Source: Vibrio neptunius (lineage in GTDB: Bacteria; Pseudomonadota; Gammaproteobacteria; Enterobacterales; Vibrionaceae). Taken from it: DNA of 64,000 nt. The stretch lies in contig CP079860.1 of NCBI GenBank assembly GCA_019339365.1, positions 1,674,001 through 1,738,000 of the forward strand, written 5' to 3'. Both the position numbers and the translations under genes were made by a program. The notes beneath the pieces were generated by a model that saw only the letters and a program-made list of their open reading frames with translations, searched no databases and was not told where the DNA came from. Below are positions 8,118 to 17,396 of the stretch, in pieces (the stretch's first letter is position 1; each line of letters begins with the position of its first letter).

Positions 8118-9068
8118 ATGACAAATAAAGTCGTTACCATCACTCTCAATCCAGCATTGGATCTAACAGGAAGCCTTACCAGCCTTAAACCCGGTTCAGT
8201 AAGCCTAGTCAACGAAAGTTCACTGCATGCTGCTGGCAAAGGGGTTAACGTCGCAAAGGTATTATCAGACCTAGGTGCTGAAGTGACCGTTACTGGTTTT
8301 CTTGGCAAAGACAATCAGGAGATGTTCTGTCAGCTATTCAAAGATATTGGCGCTGATGACCAGTTCATTCGTGTTCATGGGGCAACGAGAATTAACGTCA
8401 AACTGGTCGAACAAAGCGGCAAAGTGAGTGACGTTAACTTTCCGGGAGTCACCGTAGACGAATCCGCACTTGTTCAATTTGAACAAAAGCTTGAGCAACT
8501 TGTAGAAGTCAATGACTACTTTGTTCTAGCGGGTAGCTTACCAAAAGGCATAACACCAGAACGGTGTGCATCTTGGATATCTTACCTGCAAGAAAAAGGC
8601 AAGAAAGTCTTATTCGACTCTAGCCGTGCAGCATTAAAAGCCGGAATTTCGTCCGCACCGTGGTTAATAAAACCGAACGATGAAGAACTTTCCGACTACG
8701 TCGGACACCCCTTAAAATCAGCAAAAGAGTGCCAATCTGCCGCAGAAGAGCTTAGCAAGCTTGGGATCGAGAATGTGGTGGTTTCTATGGGTTCACAAGG
8801 CGTGATGTGGCTAAGCCAAAACGAATGGATTCAGTGTCAGCCTCCTAGTATGAACGTCGTGAGTACTGTCGGTGCAGGAGATACACTCGTTGCTGGCCTT
8901 TGCTGGGGTCATATGCAATCCCTCAATAAAACAGAACTGTTGTCTTTTGCTACAGCGTTATCCGCTTTGGCCGTTAGTCAAGTCGGCGTTGGCGTCCCAG
9001 ATATTAAACAAGTACATACCCTACAAGAACAAATCAAAATCAACCTGCTCTCTGATCAGAAAGCTTAA
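8118..9068 (+). CDS. fruK: 1-Phosphofructokinase FruK
   Basis: FruK phosphorylates fructose 1-phosphate, the PTS product, to fructose 1,6-bisphosphate with ATP in the cytoplasm. This 316-residue PfkB-family sugar kinase has the N-terminal GKGVNVAKVLSDLG block that binds the sugar. The C-terminal signature VGAGDTLVAG contains catalytic Asp255. A ribosome site (AAGGAACC) covers the 9 bp gap after fruB, and fruA follows 17 bp later. Confidence 0.95.
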   Translation: MTNKVVTITLNPALDLTGSLTSLKPGSVSLVNESSLHAAGKGVNVAKVLSDLGAEVTVTGFLGKDNQEMFCQLFKDIGADDQFIRVHGATRINVKLVEQSGKVSDVNFPGVTVDESALVQFEQKLEQLVEVNDYFVLAGSLPKGITPERCASWISYLQEKGKKVLFDSSRAALKAGISSAPWLIKPNDEELSDYVGHPLKSAKECQSAAEELSKLGIENVVVSMGSQGVMWLSQNEWIQCQPPSMNVVSTVGAGDTLVAGLCWGHMQSLNKTELLSFATALSALAVSQVGVGVPDIKQVHTLQEQIKINLLSDQKA

Positions 9069-9085
9069 GGACAAAGGTCGAGATT

Positions 9086-10823
9086 ATGAATATTGCGATT
9101 ATTACAGCTTGCCCTAGCGGGGTTGCAAACAGCATCATAGCCGCTGGGCTTTTAGAAAAAGCCGCTAATCAACTCAAGTTCAGCGCCAATATAGAATGCC
9201 AGTCCAGTGTATTAGCTGGTTACACACTATCCGCAGAAGATATTGCTAAAGCAGATGTAGTGGTCATTGCAACCAATACTCCTGTCGACACGTCGCGTTT
9301 TGTTGGTAAAAAGGTGTATCAAGCCTCTATCAATGAAGTCACCGAAAACCCGGCGGATTTTCTTCAACACGCGGTTAGCAATGCAACCGAGTTAAATGTT
9401 GAGAGTGTTCAGTCTGTAGCATCGCCTGCAAACGTTTCTGCTAAGAAGATTGTCGCTATTACTGCCTGCCCTACAGGCGTGGCTCACACCTTCATGGCTG
9501 CCGAAGCACTAGAAAATGAAGCTAAACGTCAGGGCCACCAAATCAAAGTCGAAACTCGCGGCTCAGTAGGTGCGAAAAACCAACTGACTGAGGCTGACAT
9601 TTCTGACGCTGATCTGGTTATCATCGCTGCGGATATTGACGTCCCACTTGATCGCTTCAATGGCAAACCTATGTACCGCACTAAGACGGGGCCAGCACTT
9701 AAAAAGACTGAGCAAGAGCTAAATAAAGCCTTCTCTGAAGCCACTATTTACCAGCATACAGGTTCTGGTGAGTCTGCGACTGTTGAAGAGAAAAAAAGGT
9801 GTCTATAAGCACCTAATGACTGGTGTTTCTCATATGTTGCCTGTTGTCGTGGCCGGCGGTTTAATTATAGCCTTGTCGTTCGTATTTGGTATTGAAGCGT
9901 TTAAAGAAGAGGGAACGCTTGCGGCGGCCCTGATGACTATAGGTGGTGGCTCAGCCTTTGCTTTAATGATCCCTGTTCTTGCAGGTTTTATCGCATTTTC
10001 TATCGCAGACCGACCTGGTTTAGCGCCAGGTCTTATTGGAGGTATGTTAGCCAGTTCAACGGGTGCCGGCTTCCTTGGCGGGATCGCAGCTGGTTTTATT
10101 GCTGGTTACTCAGCGAAACTCATCGCCGACAAAGTCCAACTTCCTCAATCAATGGACGCATTAAAGCCGATTCTGATCATACCGTTTATTGCGAGTCTCT
10201 TTACTGGTCTGGTGATGATTTACATCGTGGGTGGTCCAGTTTCTGGTGTTATGGCCGCAATGACTGATTTCCTCAACACTATGGGCTCTACAAACGCGGT
10301 TCTATTGGGTGTTATTCTAGGCGCGATGATGTGTTTTGACCTTGGTGGACCTGTCAACAAGGCGGCTTACACATTTGGTGTTGGCCTACTCGCTTCTCAG
10401 ACATACGCTCCGATGGCGGCAATTATGGCAGCGGGCATGGTTCCGGCTCTTGGCATGGGGCTAGCGACGTTTATCGCCAGAGACAAGTTTGAACCCAGTG
10501 AACGAGAAGCCGGTAAAGCCTCTTTCGTGCTAGGATTATGTTTCATTTCAGAGGGCGCGATTCCATTTGCAGCTAAAGATCCTATGCGCGTTATTCCAAC
10601 ATGCATGGCAGGTGGTGCACTGACTGGTGCCCTATCGATGCTGTTTGGTGCAAAGTTAATGGCTCCCCATGGCGGATTGTTTGTTCTTTTGATTCCTAAT
10701 GCCATTTCTCCCGTTCTAATGTACCTTGCCGCGATTGCCGCAGGTACAGTATTGACTGGATTTGGCTATGCCTTTTTGAAAAATCGCAACGGCGAAAACA
10801 AGTCAGAAGCAGTGACGGCTTAA
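9086..10823 (+). pseudogene. fruA: Fructose PTS permease FruA (EIIB'BC), frameshifted as sequenced
   Basis: FruA is the membrane permease that imports fructose and phosphorylates it at C1. Frame 1 (9086-9808) encodes the tandem IIB' and IIB domains, with phospho-Cys128 in TACPTGVAHTF. The IIC membrane domain (GVYKHLMTGVSHMLPVV onward, about 8-10 helices) is open in the +1 frame up to 10823. The break is in a run of seven A (9791-9797). With six A the reading is EEKKGVYKHL, restoring a normal 578-residue FruA. No other defect is seen on either side, so the frameshift is recent, a sequencing error, or bypassed by slippage. Confidence 0.92.
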
Positions 10824-10845
10824 GTAAAACGCTTTTAGCCCTTCT

Positions 10846-10880
10846 AGACCCTACTCTATGAGTAGGGTCTTTAGGTTTTT
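10846..10880 (+). terminator. fru operon terminator
   Basis: A perfect 11 bp stem AGACCCTACTC/GAGTAGGGTCT (10846-10856 with 10860-10870) is followed by a T-rich tract ending in TTTTT. Confidence 0.8.
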
Positions 10881-11033
10881 CCGGTTAGATACTTATACTG
10901 TGAAAGTGCATCACATTGCTCAGCATCTAAATCAGTATCATAGGATATTCAACACCGCTCACAGTAAAATTGATTGAAGACCATATAATTATTCATAGTA
11001 TTGTTAGATAAGTTTGTGGTGCCGCTGGGCTAA

Positions 11034-12935
11034 ATGTTCAAGTTAAATTCCCGAATTCTTATGCAATTCGTACTCGTTTTCATCACTTTAGCCTTCGTGC
11101 CTACCCTTTACTTTGCCAGTGAGTTGTCGAAAGTTGAAGAACAAGCACGTAAGCAAGTTGATCTGCTTACACAAACCAAACTTGAATACGCGCGTTCTGA
11201 ATTAAAATCCCATTCTTCGAAAGTTATAGAATCCATTAACGTTCTTTCAACTAATGGGGTTTTTCGCCGTGCCGTTCTTGAACCAAACAGGATGAATCTC
11301 GATACGTTGCAGGACTTTTGGTTACTGGTTGTGCGTACCCAAGGCTACTTTTCTCAACTGCGTTACTTGGATAATAGTGGTCAAGAAGTGGTCCGAATCA
11401 ATCATCACCAGCGAGCGAGCATAGTGGTACCTAAGCATTTACTGCAAGACAAATCACATCGAGATTACTTTGAATTCGCGCAACAGCTTCCTAGCAACAC
11501 ATTGGGGACCTTTGGGATCGATTTGGAGCTAGAAAACAATGATATCGCGAAACCTCTAACGCCTAGCTTACGCATCATTGTGCCGGTTGATATTCAATCT
11601 CAACGTCGTGGGTATTTCATTGCCAATTTAAACTTCGAATATTTGTATCAGCGCCTTGCTTACAACAAATTCAACAGCGAACTACCTGATGTATATAATG
11701 CACAAGGCTACTACGTCATGTCGGAAAAAATGGACCGCATCATGGGCCATCTTGTGGAAGAGAATGCGCAATATCAGTTGAGTAGAATGTACCCTAAACT
11801 GTGGCGTCAGCTTCTACTAAACCAACATGGTACAATTTTCGAACAAGGCAAATGGCTTTCTTACGTCAAAGCAGAGATCGATACCCTAGATAGGCCCATT
11901 CAGTTTATTTTAGTGGCGGAGGTCTCGCAGCAGGAGGCCTCGCAATTATACCTTGCTCGTAAACAAGAACTGACGATTCAAGCTATTTCCATCTATGTGA
12001 TTATTGTCTTCATCACCTTTAGTTTCCTTACTTGGAACTCTAACCACACCAAGAACAGTTTGGAGAGCCAGATTGCGCGAGCCGCTATGAATGGCATGTC
12101 CGCAATGTTAATTACCGATCGTCACAATCGAATCATTAAGACGAATGAAGAATTTACTCGTGTTAGTGGCTATACCTTTGAAGAAGTGAAAGGGAAACAA
12201 CCTTCTTTCTTTGCCGCGAACAAACATGAGCAGGAATTCTATATTAATGTGTGGAAAACTCTTGAAAAAGAAGGGCTATGGGAAGGTGAAGTCGTCAATA
12301 AACGGCGAGACGGTTCACTCATTACTGAGATTTTGCGCATGCAGACTGTGACTGACAATAATGGCGTGATCCAGTTTTATGTCGCGTCATTTGTTGATAT
12401 TACACATCGTAAAGAGCTCGAAAATAGGCTTCGGGAGATGAGTGAAAAGGACTCAATGACCGGTCTATGGAACAGGCGTAAATTCGATCAGGAAATGGCC
12501 ATGCAATGTTTACGGACCAAACGCTATAGAGACTCAGAACCAACGTGTTTCGCGATTGTCGATATTGACCACTTTAAACGCGTCAACGATCAATTGGGTC
12601 ATGATGAGGGTGATAAAATTATTAAGTCTGTTGGCGTTGCACTAAATTTACATCTTAGAGAAACTGATTTCATCGCACGAATCGGTGGTGAAGAGTTTGC
12701 GATTATCATGCCTCATACTCGTCTACAGGAAGCTGAAATCGTCACAAATCGATTACGCACATCGGTGTCACTTGCACATCAAGAACAAATTACTGTCAGC
12801 ATTGGCGTCACTGAAATGGATGACTCTATCGAAAATACCTACAAACGCGCTGATGTTGCGCTTTACGAGTCTAAATCCCTAGGCCGAAATAGTGTGTCCA
12901 TTCTCTCTTCAGCAGAAATGAATACGGTTGCCTAA
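11034..12935 (+). CDS. Membrane sensor diguanylate cyclase (Cache-like, PAS, GGDEF)
   Basis: The 633-residue protein probably makes cyclic di-GMP in response to an external signal. It has a membrane segment at residues 8-28, a periplasmic sensor region of about 280 residues (double-Cache-like), and a second membrane segment near 320-340. A PAS domain at about 350-465 follows (ITDRHNRIIKTNEEF...GYTFEEVKGK), then a C-terminal GGDEF domain. The active loop is GGEEF at 551-555, and an intact inhibitory site RETD lies at 542-545, so feedback control is expected. It has a weak ribosome site (GTGGTGCC) and stands alone. Confidence 0.88.
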   Translation: MFKLNSRILMQFVLVFITLAFVPTLYFASELSKVEEQARKQVDLLTQTKLEYARSELKSHSSKVIESINVLSTNGVFRRAVLEPNRMNLDTLQDFWLLVVRTQGYFSQLRYLDNSGQEVVRINHHQRASIVVPKHLLQDKSHRDYFEFAQQLPSNTLGTFGIDLELENNDIAKPLTPSLRIIVPVDIQSQRRGYFIANLNFEYLYQRLAYNKFNSELPDVYNAQGYYVMSEKMDRIMGHLVEENAQYQLSRMYPKLWRQLLLNQHGTIFEQGKWLSYVKAEIDTLDRPIQFILVAEVSQQEASQLYLARKQELTIQAISIYVIIVFITFSFLTWNSNHTKNSLESQIARAAMNGMSAMLITDRHNRIIKTNEEFTRVSGYTFEEVKGKQPSFFAANKHEQEFYINVWKTLEKEGLWEGEVVNKRRDGSLITEILRMQTVTDNNGVIQFYVASFVDITHRKELENRLREMSEKDSMTGLWNRRKFDQEMAMQCLRTKRYRDSEPTCFAIVDIDHFKRVNDQLGHDEGDKIIKSVGVALNLHLRETDFIARIGGEEFAIIMPHTRLQEAEIVTNRLRTSVSLAHQEQITVSIGVTEMDDSIENTYKRADVALYESKSLGRNSVSILSSAEMNTVA

Positions 12936-13090
12936 TTTTGGTGCAACGCCCTACATTAGTGCACCCACTTAAAAGACAAAGCCATCACATTTAGACGCAA
13001 CGCACACAAATTCAATAAGTTGAATATTGGCTCGAAACTTGTACTAACTTTCTTAGAAGCAACGACACGCACTGATTCGGGGAGAAAGAC

Positions 13091-14308
13091 ATGCAAGACA
13101 CATTAACGGTAGTTTTAGCTGGCGGAATGGGTTCACGGCTTAGCCCGTTAACTGACGATCGCGCTAAACCCGCTGTGCCCTTTGGCGGTAAGTATCGCAT
13201 CATCGATTTTACGCTTACCAATTGCCTACACTCTGGTTTAAGAAAGATTCTTGTCTTAACTCAGTATAAATCCCACTCTCTACAAAAGCATTTACGTGAT
13301 GGCTGGTCTATTTTTAACCCTGAACTTGGCGAGTTCATCTCTGTTGTACCACCACAAATGCGGGGCGGTGGTAAGTGGTATGAAGGCACAGCGGACGCAA
13401 TCTATCACAACCTGTGGTTGCTATCGCGAAGTGACGCCAAATATGTTGTCGTACTATCGGGAGACCATATATACCGCATGGATTATGCTGCCATGCTTGA
13501 GGAACACAAACTAAATAATGCTAAGCTGACAATTGCCTGCATGGATGTGAGTCGAGAAGAAGCCACACAGTTTGGTGTCATGGATATAGACCAAAGCGGC
13601 ATGATCACCTCGTTCGTTGAAAAACCTCAAAACCCTCCCACCATCCCTAGTAAACCTGATCGCAGTCTTGCATCAATGGGAATCTACATTTTTGATATGG
13701 ACGTCCTTCGCAGTGCGCTGGACGACGACGCGGACTGCTCAGAATCGAGCCATGATTTTGGAAAGGATATTATTCCCAAGCTCATCGATACAAAGGGCGT
13801 ATACGCTTATGATTTTTGCAATGATAAAGGACGAGTAGCCAAAGATTGTTACTGGCGAGATGTCGGCACATTGGATTCTTTTTATGAAGCTAATATGGAT
13901 TTACTGGAACCCGTTCCGCCAATGAATCTTTACCAGCCTGATTGGGCAGTAAGGACCTATGAAGCTCAATGCCCCCCTGCTCGTACGGTCTCTTCCGCAA
14001 CGGGAAATGAAGGTATTTTCATCAACTCGATCATTGCTAACGGCGTAATTAATTCAGGTGGGTCAGTACAACACTCTGTTGTTTCCCCCAATGTGCGAAT
14101 TAATGACAGTGCAACGGTTGTCGACAGTATTCTCTTCGATGATGTTGAGGTAGGCGAAGGCAGTCAACTAGTTAACTGTATTATTGATAAGCATGTAAAA
14201 ATCCCACCAAACACGCAGATTGGCTTAAATAAAATCGAAGATGCCAAAAGGTTCCATGTTTCACCAAAAGGTATTGTGGTCGTCCCAGAAAGTTATCAGT
14301 TTTTGTAA
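13091..14308 (+). CDS. glgC: Glucose-1-phosphate adenylyltransferase GlgC
   Basis: GlgC makes ADP-glucose from ATP and glucose 1-phosphate, the committed step of bacterial glycogen synthesis. The 405-residue protein has the N-terminal nucleotidyltransferase signature GGMGSRLSPLTDDRAKPAVP and the sugar-binding GTADAIYHNL block. The C-terminal part is a left-handed beta-helix, usually involved in allosteric control. No other glycogen genes adjoin it. From memory vibrios carry two glgC paralogues, so this is one of a likely pair. The ribosome site GGGGAGAAAG is strong. Confidence 0.95.
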   Translation: MQDTLTVVLAGGMGSRLSPLTDDRAKPAVPFGGKYRIIDFTLTNCLHSGLRKILVLTQYKSHSLQKHLRDGWSIFNPELGEFISVVPPQMRGGGKWYEGTADAIYHNLWLLSRSDAKYVVVLSGDHIYRMDYAAMLEEHKLNNAKLTIACMDVSREEATQFGVMDIDQSGMITSFVEKPQNPPTIPSKPDRSLASMGIYIFDMDVLRSALDDDADCSESSHDFGKDIIPKLIDTKGVYAYDFCNDKGRVAKDCYWRDVGTLDSFYEANMDLLEPVPPMNLYQPDWAVRTYEAQCPPARTVSSATGNEGIFINSIIANGVINSGGSVQHSVVSPNVRINDSATVVDSILFDDVEVGEGSQLVNCIIDKHVKIPPNTQIGLNKIEDAKRFHVSPKGIVVVPESYQFL

Positions 14309-14338
14309 AAAAGCCCTCTCATTTTATGTAAGAGGGCT
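14306..14338. terminator. Terminator between glgC and the AraC-type regulator
   Basis: Stem AGCCCTCT/AGAGGGCT (14312-14319 with 14331-14338) is preceded by AAAAAA. It has a proper U-tract only for minus-strand transcripts, but its position right after the glgC stop suggests use in both directions. Confidence 0.55.
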
Positions 14339-14375
14339 AGCATAAGAGACTGACTAGATCTCCTATAGGGGTATA

Positions 14376-14401
14376 ACAAGAGCGATTTAGACCGCTCTTG
14401 T
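14376..14401. repeat. 9 bp perfect inverted repeat without a T-run
   Basis: ACAAGAGCG and CGCTCTTGT are separated by 8 bases, between convergent glgC and the AraC-type gene. Neither side has a T-tract, so it is not a classical terminator. Confidence 0.5.
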
Positions 14402-14474
14402 TACTCGGCTGAGTATGGCAATACTAACCCCTTAAAAAAACAGTAATTTTCTCAAGGAACCTTTCCTCTTTTTC

Positions 14475-15362
14475 TTAATTAAGCAGTTTCAAACCTGTCG
14501 GCGTCTCATTAAAGTGGCGCTTGTACTCGCGAGAAAACTGAGAAGCACTGTTATAGCCCACTAGCCTAGCCGCATCATTGACCTTTTTCCCTTCGAGCTG
14601 AATCAGTTCTTTGGCCTTATTTAAGCGTACTTTCTTAATATACTGGATAGGTGACTCAAGTGTGATCTGACGAAATGCACTGTGAAAAGCCGACATACTC
14701 ATATTGGCCTCTTCCGCTAGGTGCTGTACTGAAAGCGACTCGCTGTAGTTTCGATGGACTTTATCCAACGCTTTGGCAACTCGGGCATATTTCCCTTCGT
14801 GGTGAGCTAAATCAAACAACACGTGCCCTTCACTGCTAGTTAACGCTCGATAAGCTAATTCCTCTTTTAGCGAGTCTCCTAACAAGGCTAGTTCTAGCGG
14901 ATTGCATAGTGCCTGTATGATACGTTTACACACATCCAACATTGACGCTTCCATACTGACCGATCTCAACCCACACGTTTGCTGCAAGTTCTCTTTGCAA
15001 GGTGTAAAGCCTAAAGCTTCAAGTTTGTTCACCAAACGGTGCAGTAGTTGTGAGTCAATATCTATCGTCAGACCCAGTAAAGGTTGACCGTTAGTTGGGA
15101 TTGCCTCACATTCAAGAGGCATAGGGACGCCCACCACTAGGTAGTCGTTAGGCCCGTATTGCACAGGCTGATCGCCAAGGTGAATATTTTTATTGCCTTG
15201 CCCCAAAACAATCACGCCAGATTGGTAAACAAAAGGTTGGCGTTTGTTTCCTTTACTGCTGCGATAAAACCAAACACCGTCTAGTTGGGTTTCCCTCGCC
15301 CCTTCAAGATCGCTTAATTCATAGATATCAACATACTGTTGCATTAACTGAGCAAGTGTCAT
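14475..15362 (-). CDS. AraC-family regulator, YqhC-like
   Basis: This 295-residue protein has an N-terminal AraC-type ligand/oligomerisation domain and a C-terminal double helix-turn-helix (about residues 195-290: VQHLAEEANMSMSAFHSAFRQ, then ARLVGYNSASQFSREYKRHF). I choose the ATG at 15362 because it has a GGGAG ribosome site 5 bases upstream; an in-frame ATG 33 bp earlier does not. It is divergent from a YqhD-type aldehyde reductase. This is the arrangement of E. coli yqhC-yqhD, where YqhC activates the reductase in response to aldehydes. The same role is inferred here. Confidence 0.85.
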   Translation of the reverse strand: MTLAQLMQQYVDIYELSDLEGARETQLDGVWFYRSSKGNKRQPFVYQSGVIVLGQGNKNIHLGDQPVQYGPNDYLVVGVPMPLECEAIPTNGQPLLGLTIDIDSQLLHRLVNKLEALGFTPCKENLQQTCGLRSVSMEASMLDVCKRIIQALCNPLELALLGDSLKEELAYRALTSSEGHVLFDLAHHEGKYARVAKALDKVHRNYSESLSVQHLAEEANMSMSAFHSAFRQITLESPIQYIKKVRLNKAKELIQLEGKKVNDAARLVGYNSASQFSREYKRHFNETPTGLKLLN

Positions 15363-15541
15363 GTTATCTCCCAATTTTTCTATCAGCATATACAAAAAGT
15401 AGGATTAGGCAACAAAAACAGAGGATTCGATATTTTTAAAACCATTTTTCAATACTAATATGCATTAAAACAGTCCAGTGCTTCGCATGACGAAGTGCTT
15501 AATCAGTCTGCCTTATCAGGCGATAAACTGAAGCAAGAGGA

Positions 15542-16696
15542 ATGACAATGCAATTTACTTACGCTAACCCTACCCAAATCCTTTTTGGCCAAGGTCAAAT
15601 CAGTTCTATCCAGTCATCTATTCAACCGACAGATAAAGTCTTAATCATCTACGGTGGTGGTTCGATAAAACGCAACGGCGTTTATGATCAAGTCTTGGAC
15701 GCTCTAACAGGCCATGAGTGGGTTGAATTTTCAGGCGTTGAGCCAAACCCAACAAAAGAGACTCTTGATAAAGCCGTTGATATCGTAAAACAACAAGGCA
15801 TTGATTTTATTCTCGCTGTTGGCGGCGGTTCAGTGATCGATGGTTCTAAGTATGTTGCGGCAGCATCTAAATACGACGGTGATGGCTGGGATATTCTGAC
15901 AGGTAGCCACCCAGTGACACAAGCGACGCCAATCGGTGCTGTATTGACCCTTCCTGCGACAGGTTCAGAGTCAAACATGGGGGCGGTCATTACAAAAGCG
16001 GAAACACAAGACAAGCTCGCTTTCCTCAGTCCATTTGTACAGCCAAAGTTTGCCGTGATGGATCCTGATGTAATGAAAACACTACCAGAAAAACAGCTGG
16101 TCAACGGTATTGTCGACGCTTGGGTACATGTTTGTGAACAGTACTTAACCACTAACCATGGAGCAATGGTACAAGACGGCTATGCAGAAACTTTACTTCG
16201 CACATTGAAGAAACTGGGGGAAGAATTTGATAGTCGTGACGACGATGCGTGGCGCGCAAACCTGATGTGGTCGGCCAACCAAGCGCTAAACGGTTTAATA
16301 GGTAGTGGCGTTCCACAAGACTGGGCAACACACATGATCGGTCACGAGCTGACTGCTCTTTGGGGCGTTGACCATGCTCGCTCTCTGGCTATCGTGCAAC
16401 CTTCGCTATTGCGCAATCAAATGACACACAAACGCGCCAAGTTAGAGCAAATGGGAACCAATGTATTTGGCTTAGAGTCAGGCGCTGACTTGGCGGAGCG
16501 AACGGTTGATGCCATTGAAAGCTTCTACCAAACCATGCATGTGCCTACACGCTTAACTGAGCACGGAAGCGATAAGCAAAATGCGATTGATTCCGTAGTG
16601 AATCAACTAGAGCTGCATGGTATGAAAGCGCTAGGTGAAAATCAGGCGATTACTCTCAAAGAAAGTCGTGAGATACTCACACAGGCTATTGCTTAG
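15542..16696 (+). CDS. Iron-containing alcohol dehydrogenase / NADPH aldehyde reductase, YqhD-like
   Basis: The enzyme reduces reactive aldehydes (in E. coli YqhD: methylglyoxal, acrolein, furfural, malondialdehyde) with NADPH in the cytoplasm. The 384-residue protein shows IYGGGSIKRNGVYDQ (cofactor binding), AVGGGSVIDGSKY and TLPATGSESN. Metal ligands are expected in DAWVHVCEQ and in GHELTALWGVDHA. Length matches E. coli YqhD (387). Two nearby ATG codons (15542, 15548) both follow AAGAGGAATG; the first is used here. mgsA, which makes methylglyoxal, lies 5 kb away, but no direct link is shown. Confidence 0.92.
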   Translation: MTMQFTYANPTQILFGQGQISSIQSSIQPTDKVLIIYGGGSIKRNGVYDQVLDALTGHEWVEFSGVEPNPTKETLDKAVDIVKQQGIDFILAVGGGSVIDGSKYVAAASKYDGDGWDILTGSHPVTQATPIGAVLTLPATGSESNMGAVITKAETQDKLAFLSPFVQPKFAVMDPDVMKTLPEKQLVNGIVDAWVHVCEQYLTTNHGAMVQDGYAETLLRTLKKLGEEFDSRDDDAWRANLMWSANQALNGLIGSGVPQDWATHMIGHELTALWGVDHARSLAIVQPSLLRNQMTHKRAKLEQMGTNVFGLESGADLAERTVDAIESFYQTMHVPTRLTEHGSDKQNAIDSVVNQLELHGMKALGENQAITLKESREILTQAIA

Positions 16697-16712
16697 CCCA
16701 CCCAGTTGGTAC

Positions 16713-16743
16713 GCTAAAAAGCAGCAAAACGCTGCTTTTTAGC
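16713..16743. terminator. Strong terminator after the aldehyde reductase
   Basis: A 13 bp perfect stem GCTAAAAAGCAGC/GCTGCTTTTTAGC with a 5-base loop has A-run and T-run inside the stem arms and can act on both strands. Confidence 0.8.
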
Positions 16744-16847
16744 ATTTGGATAAATAACAAATTTGGCGGCTTTCCCTAGCGTTCTCTTCCAGTTGGGTGG
16801 TGTGCAGTGCGACGCCTATACGCTGCCTCTATATCTAGGTATAACAA

Positions 16848-17396
16848 TCAGATGTGAAAGCGATAAATCAAATCATCATAGAGCTTACCACCTATCTGAT
16901 AGGCATTTTCTTCCCGTTCCATAAGCTCAAAACCAGCTTTTTCCAAGACTTTACATGAAGCAACATTACCATCAGTAACGATCGCATTAATGTTTTTAAC
17001 CGTTGGAAAAAATTGTTTAATATGTTTTATCAAAGCCAAGAGTGATTCTGTCCCGATACCTTTGCCATGATATTCTGGAAGTAGTAGGTAGCCTATCTCT
17101 ACAGAATCATCAGATTCGTCTTCAATACATAGCCCAGTCACACCAACGGCTCTCTGATTGACGCTATCAGTAATCACTAAACACAACCAATGGGCACTTC
17201 CCCATTGCCAAACAGGAAGTCGTGATTCAAAACGTTGGCGAATGTCATCCAACTCAGGTTGATCAAAGGCGTAACGTATTACATCCTCCTCTTGATGTAA
17301 GCGAAGAAATAGAGGCCAGTCGGTTTCTTTAATCTGACACATCAAAAGTCGGGGGAGGCAATTTCTATCATAATTATACCTAGTCAACCAGTTCAT
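16848..17396 (-). CDS. GNAT-family N-acetyltransferase (RimJ/RimL-like)
   Basis: The 182-residue protein has the acetyl-CoA fold: a beta4 strand [28 protein letters not shown] (about residues 95-125) containing the Q/RxxGxG/A-like HGKGIG loop, then [12 protein letters not shown]. The substrate cannot be told; relatives acetylate protein N-termini or small molecules. Its start overlaps the end of torS by 17 bp with no clear ribosome site, so it may be translated by coupling to torS. A later start at 17342 is also possible. Confidence 0.8.
   Translation of the reverse strand: MNWLTRYNYDRNCLPRLLMCQIKETDWPLFLRLHQEEDVIRYAFDQPELDDIRQRFESRLPVWQWGSAHWLCLVITDSVNQRAVGVTGLCIEDESDDSVEIGYLLLPEYHGKGIGTESLLALIKHIKQFFPTVKNINAIVTDGNVASCKVLEKAGFELMEREENAYQIGGKLYDDLIYRFHI

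Noticed and set aside
9768..9810. Programmed ribosomal frameshifting in fruA
   Set aside because: The shift needed is +1, and the seven-A run in the 0 frame does not form the usual A-AAA-AAG slippery context for a -1 shift. FruA is normally made from one uninterrupted frame.
16713..16743. Inverted repeat as a mobile-element end
   Set aside because: It is a normal intrinsic terminator with its T-tract in the stem; no partner end was found.
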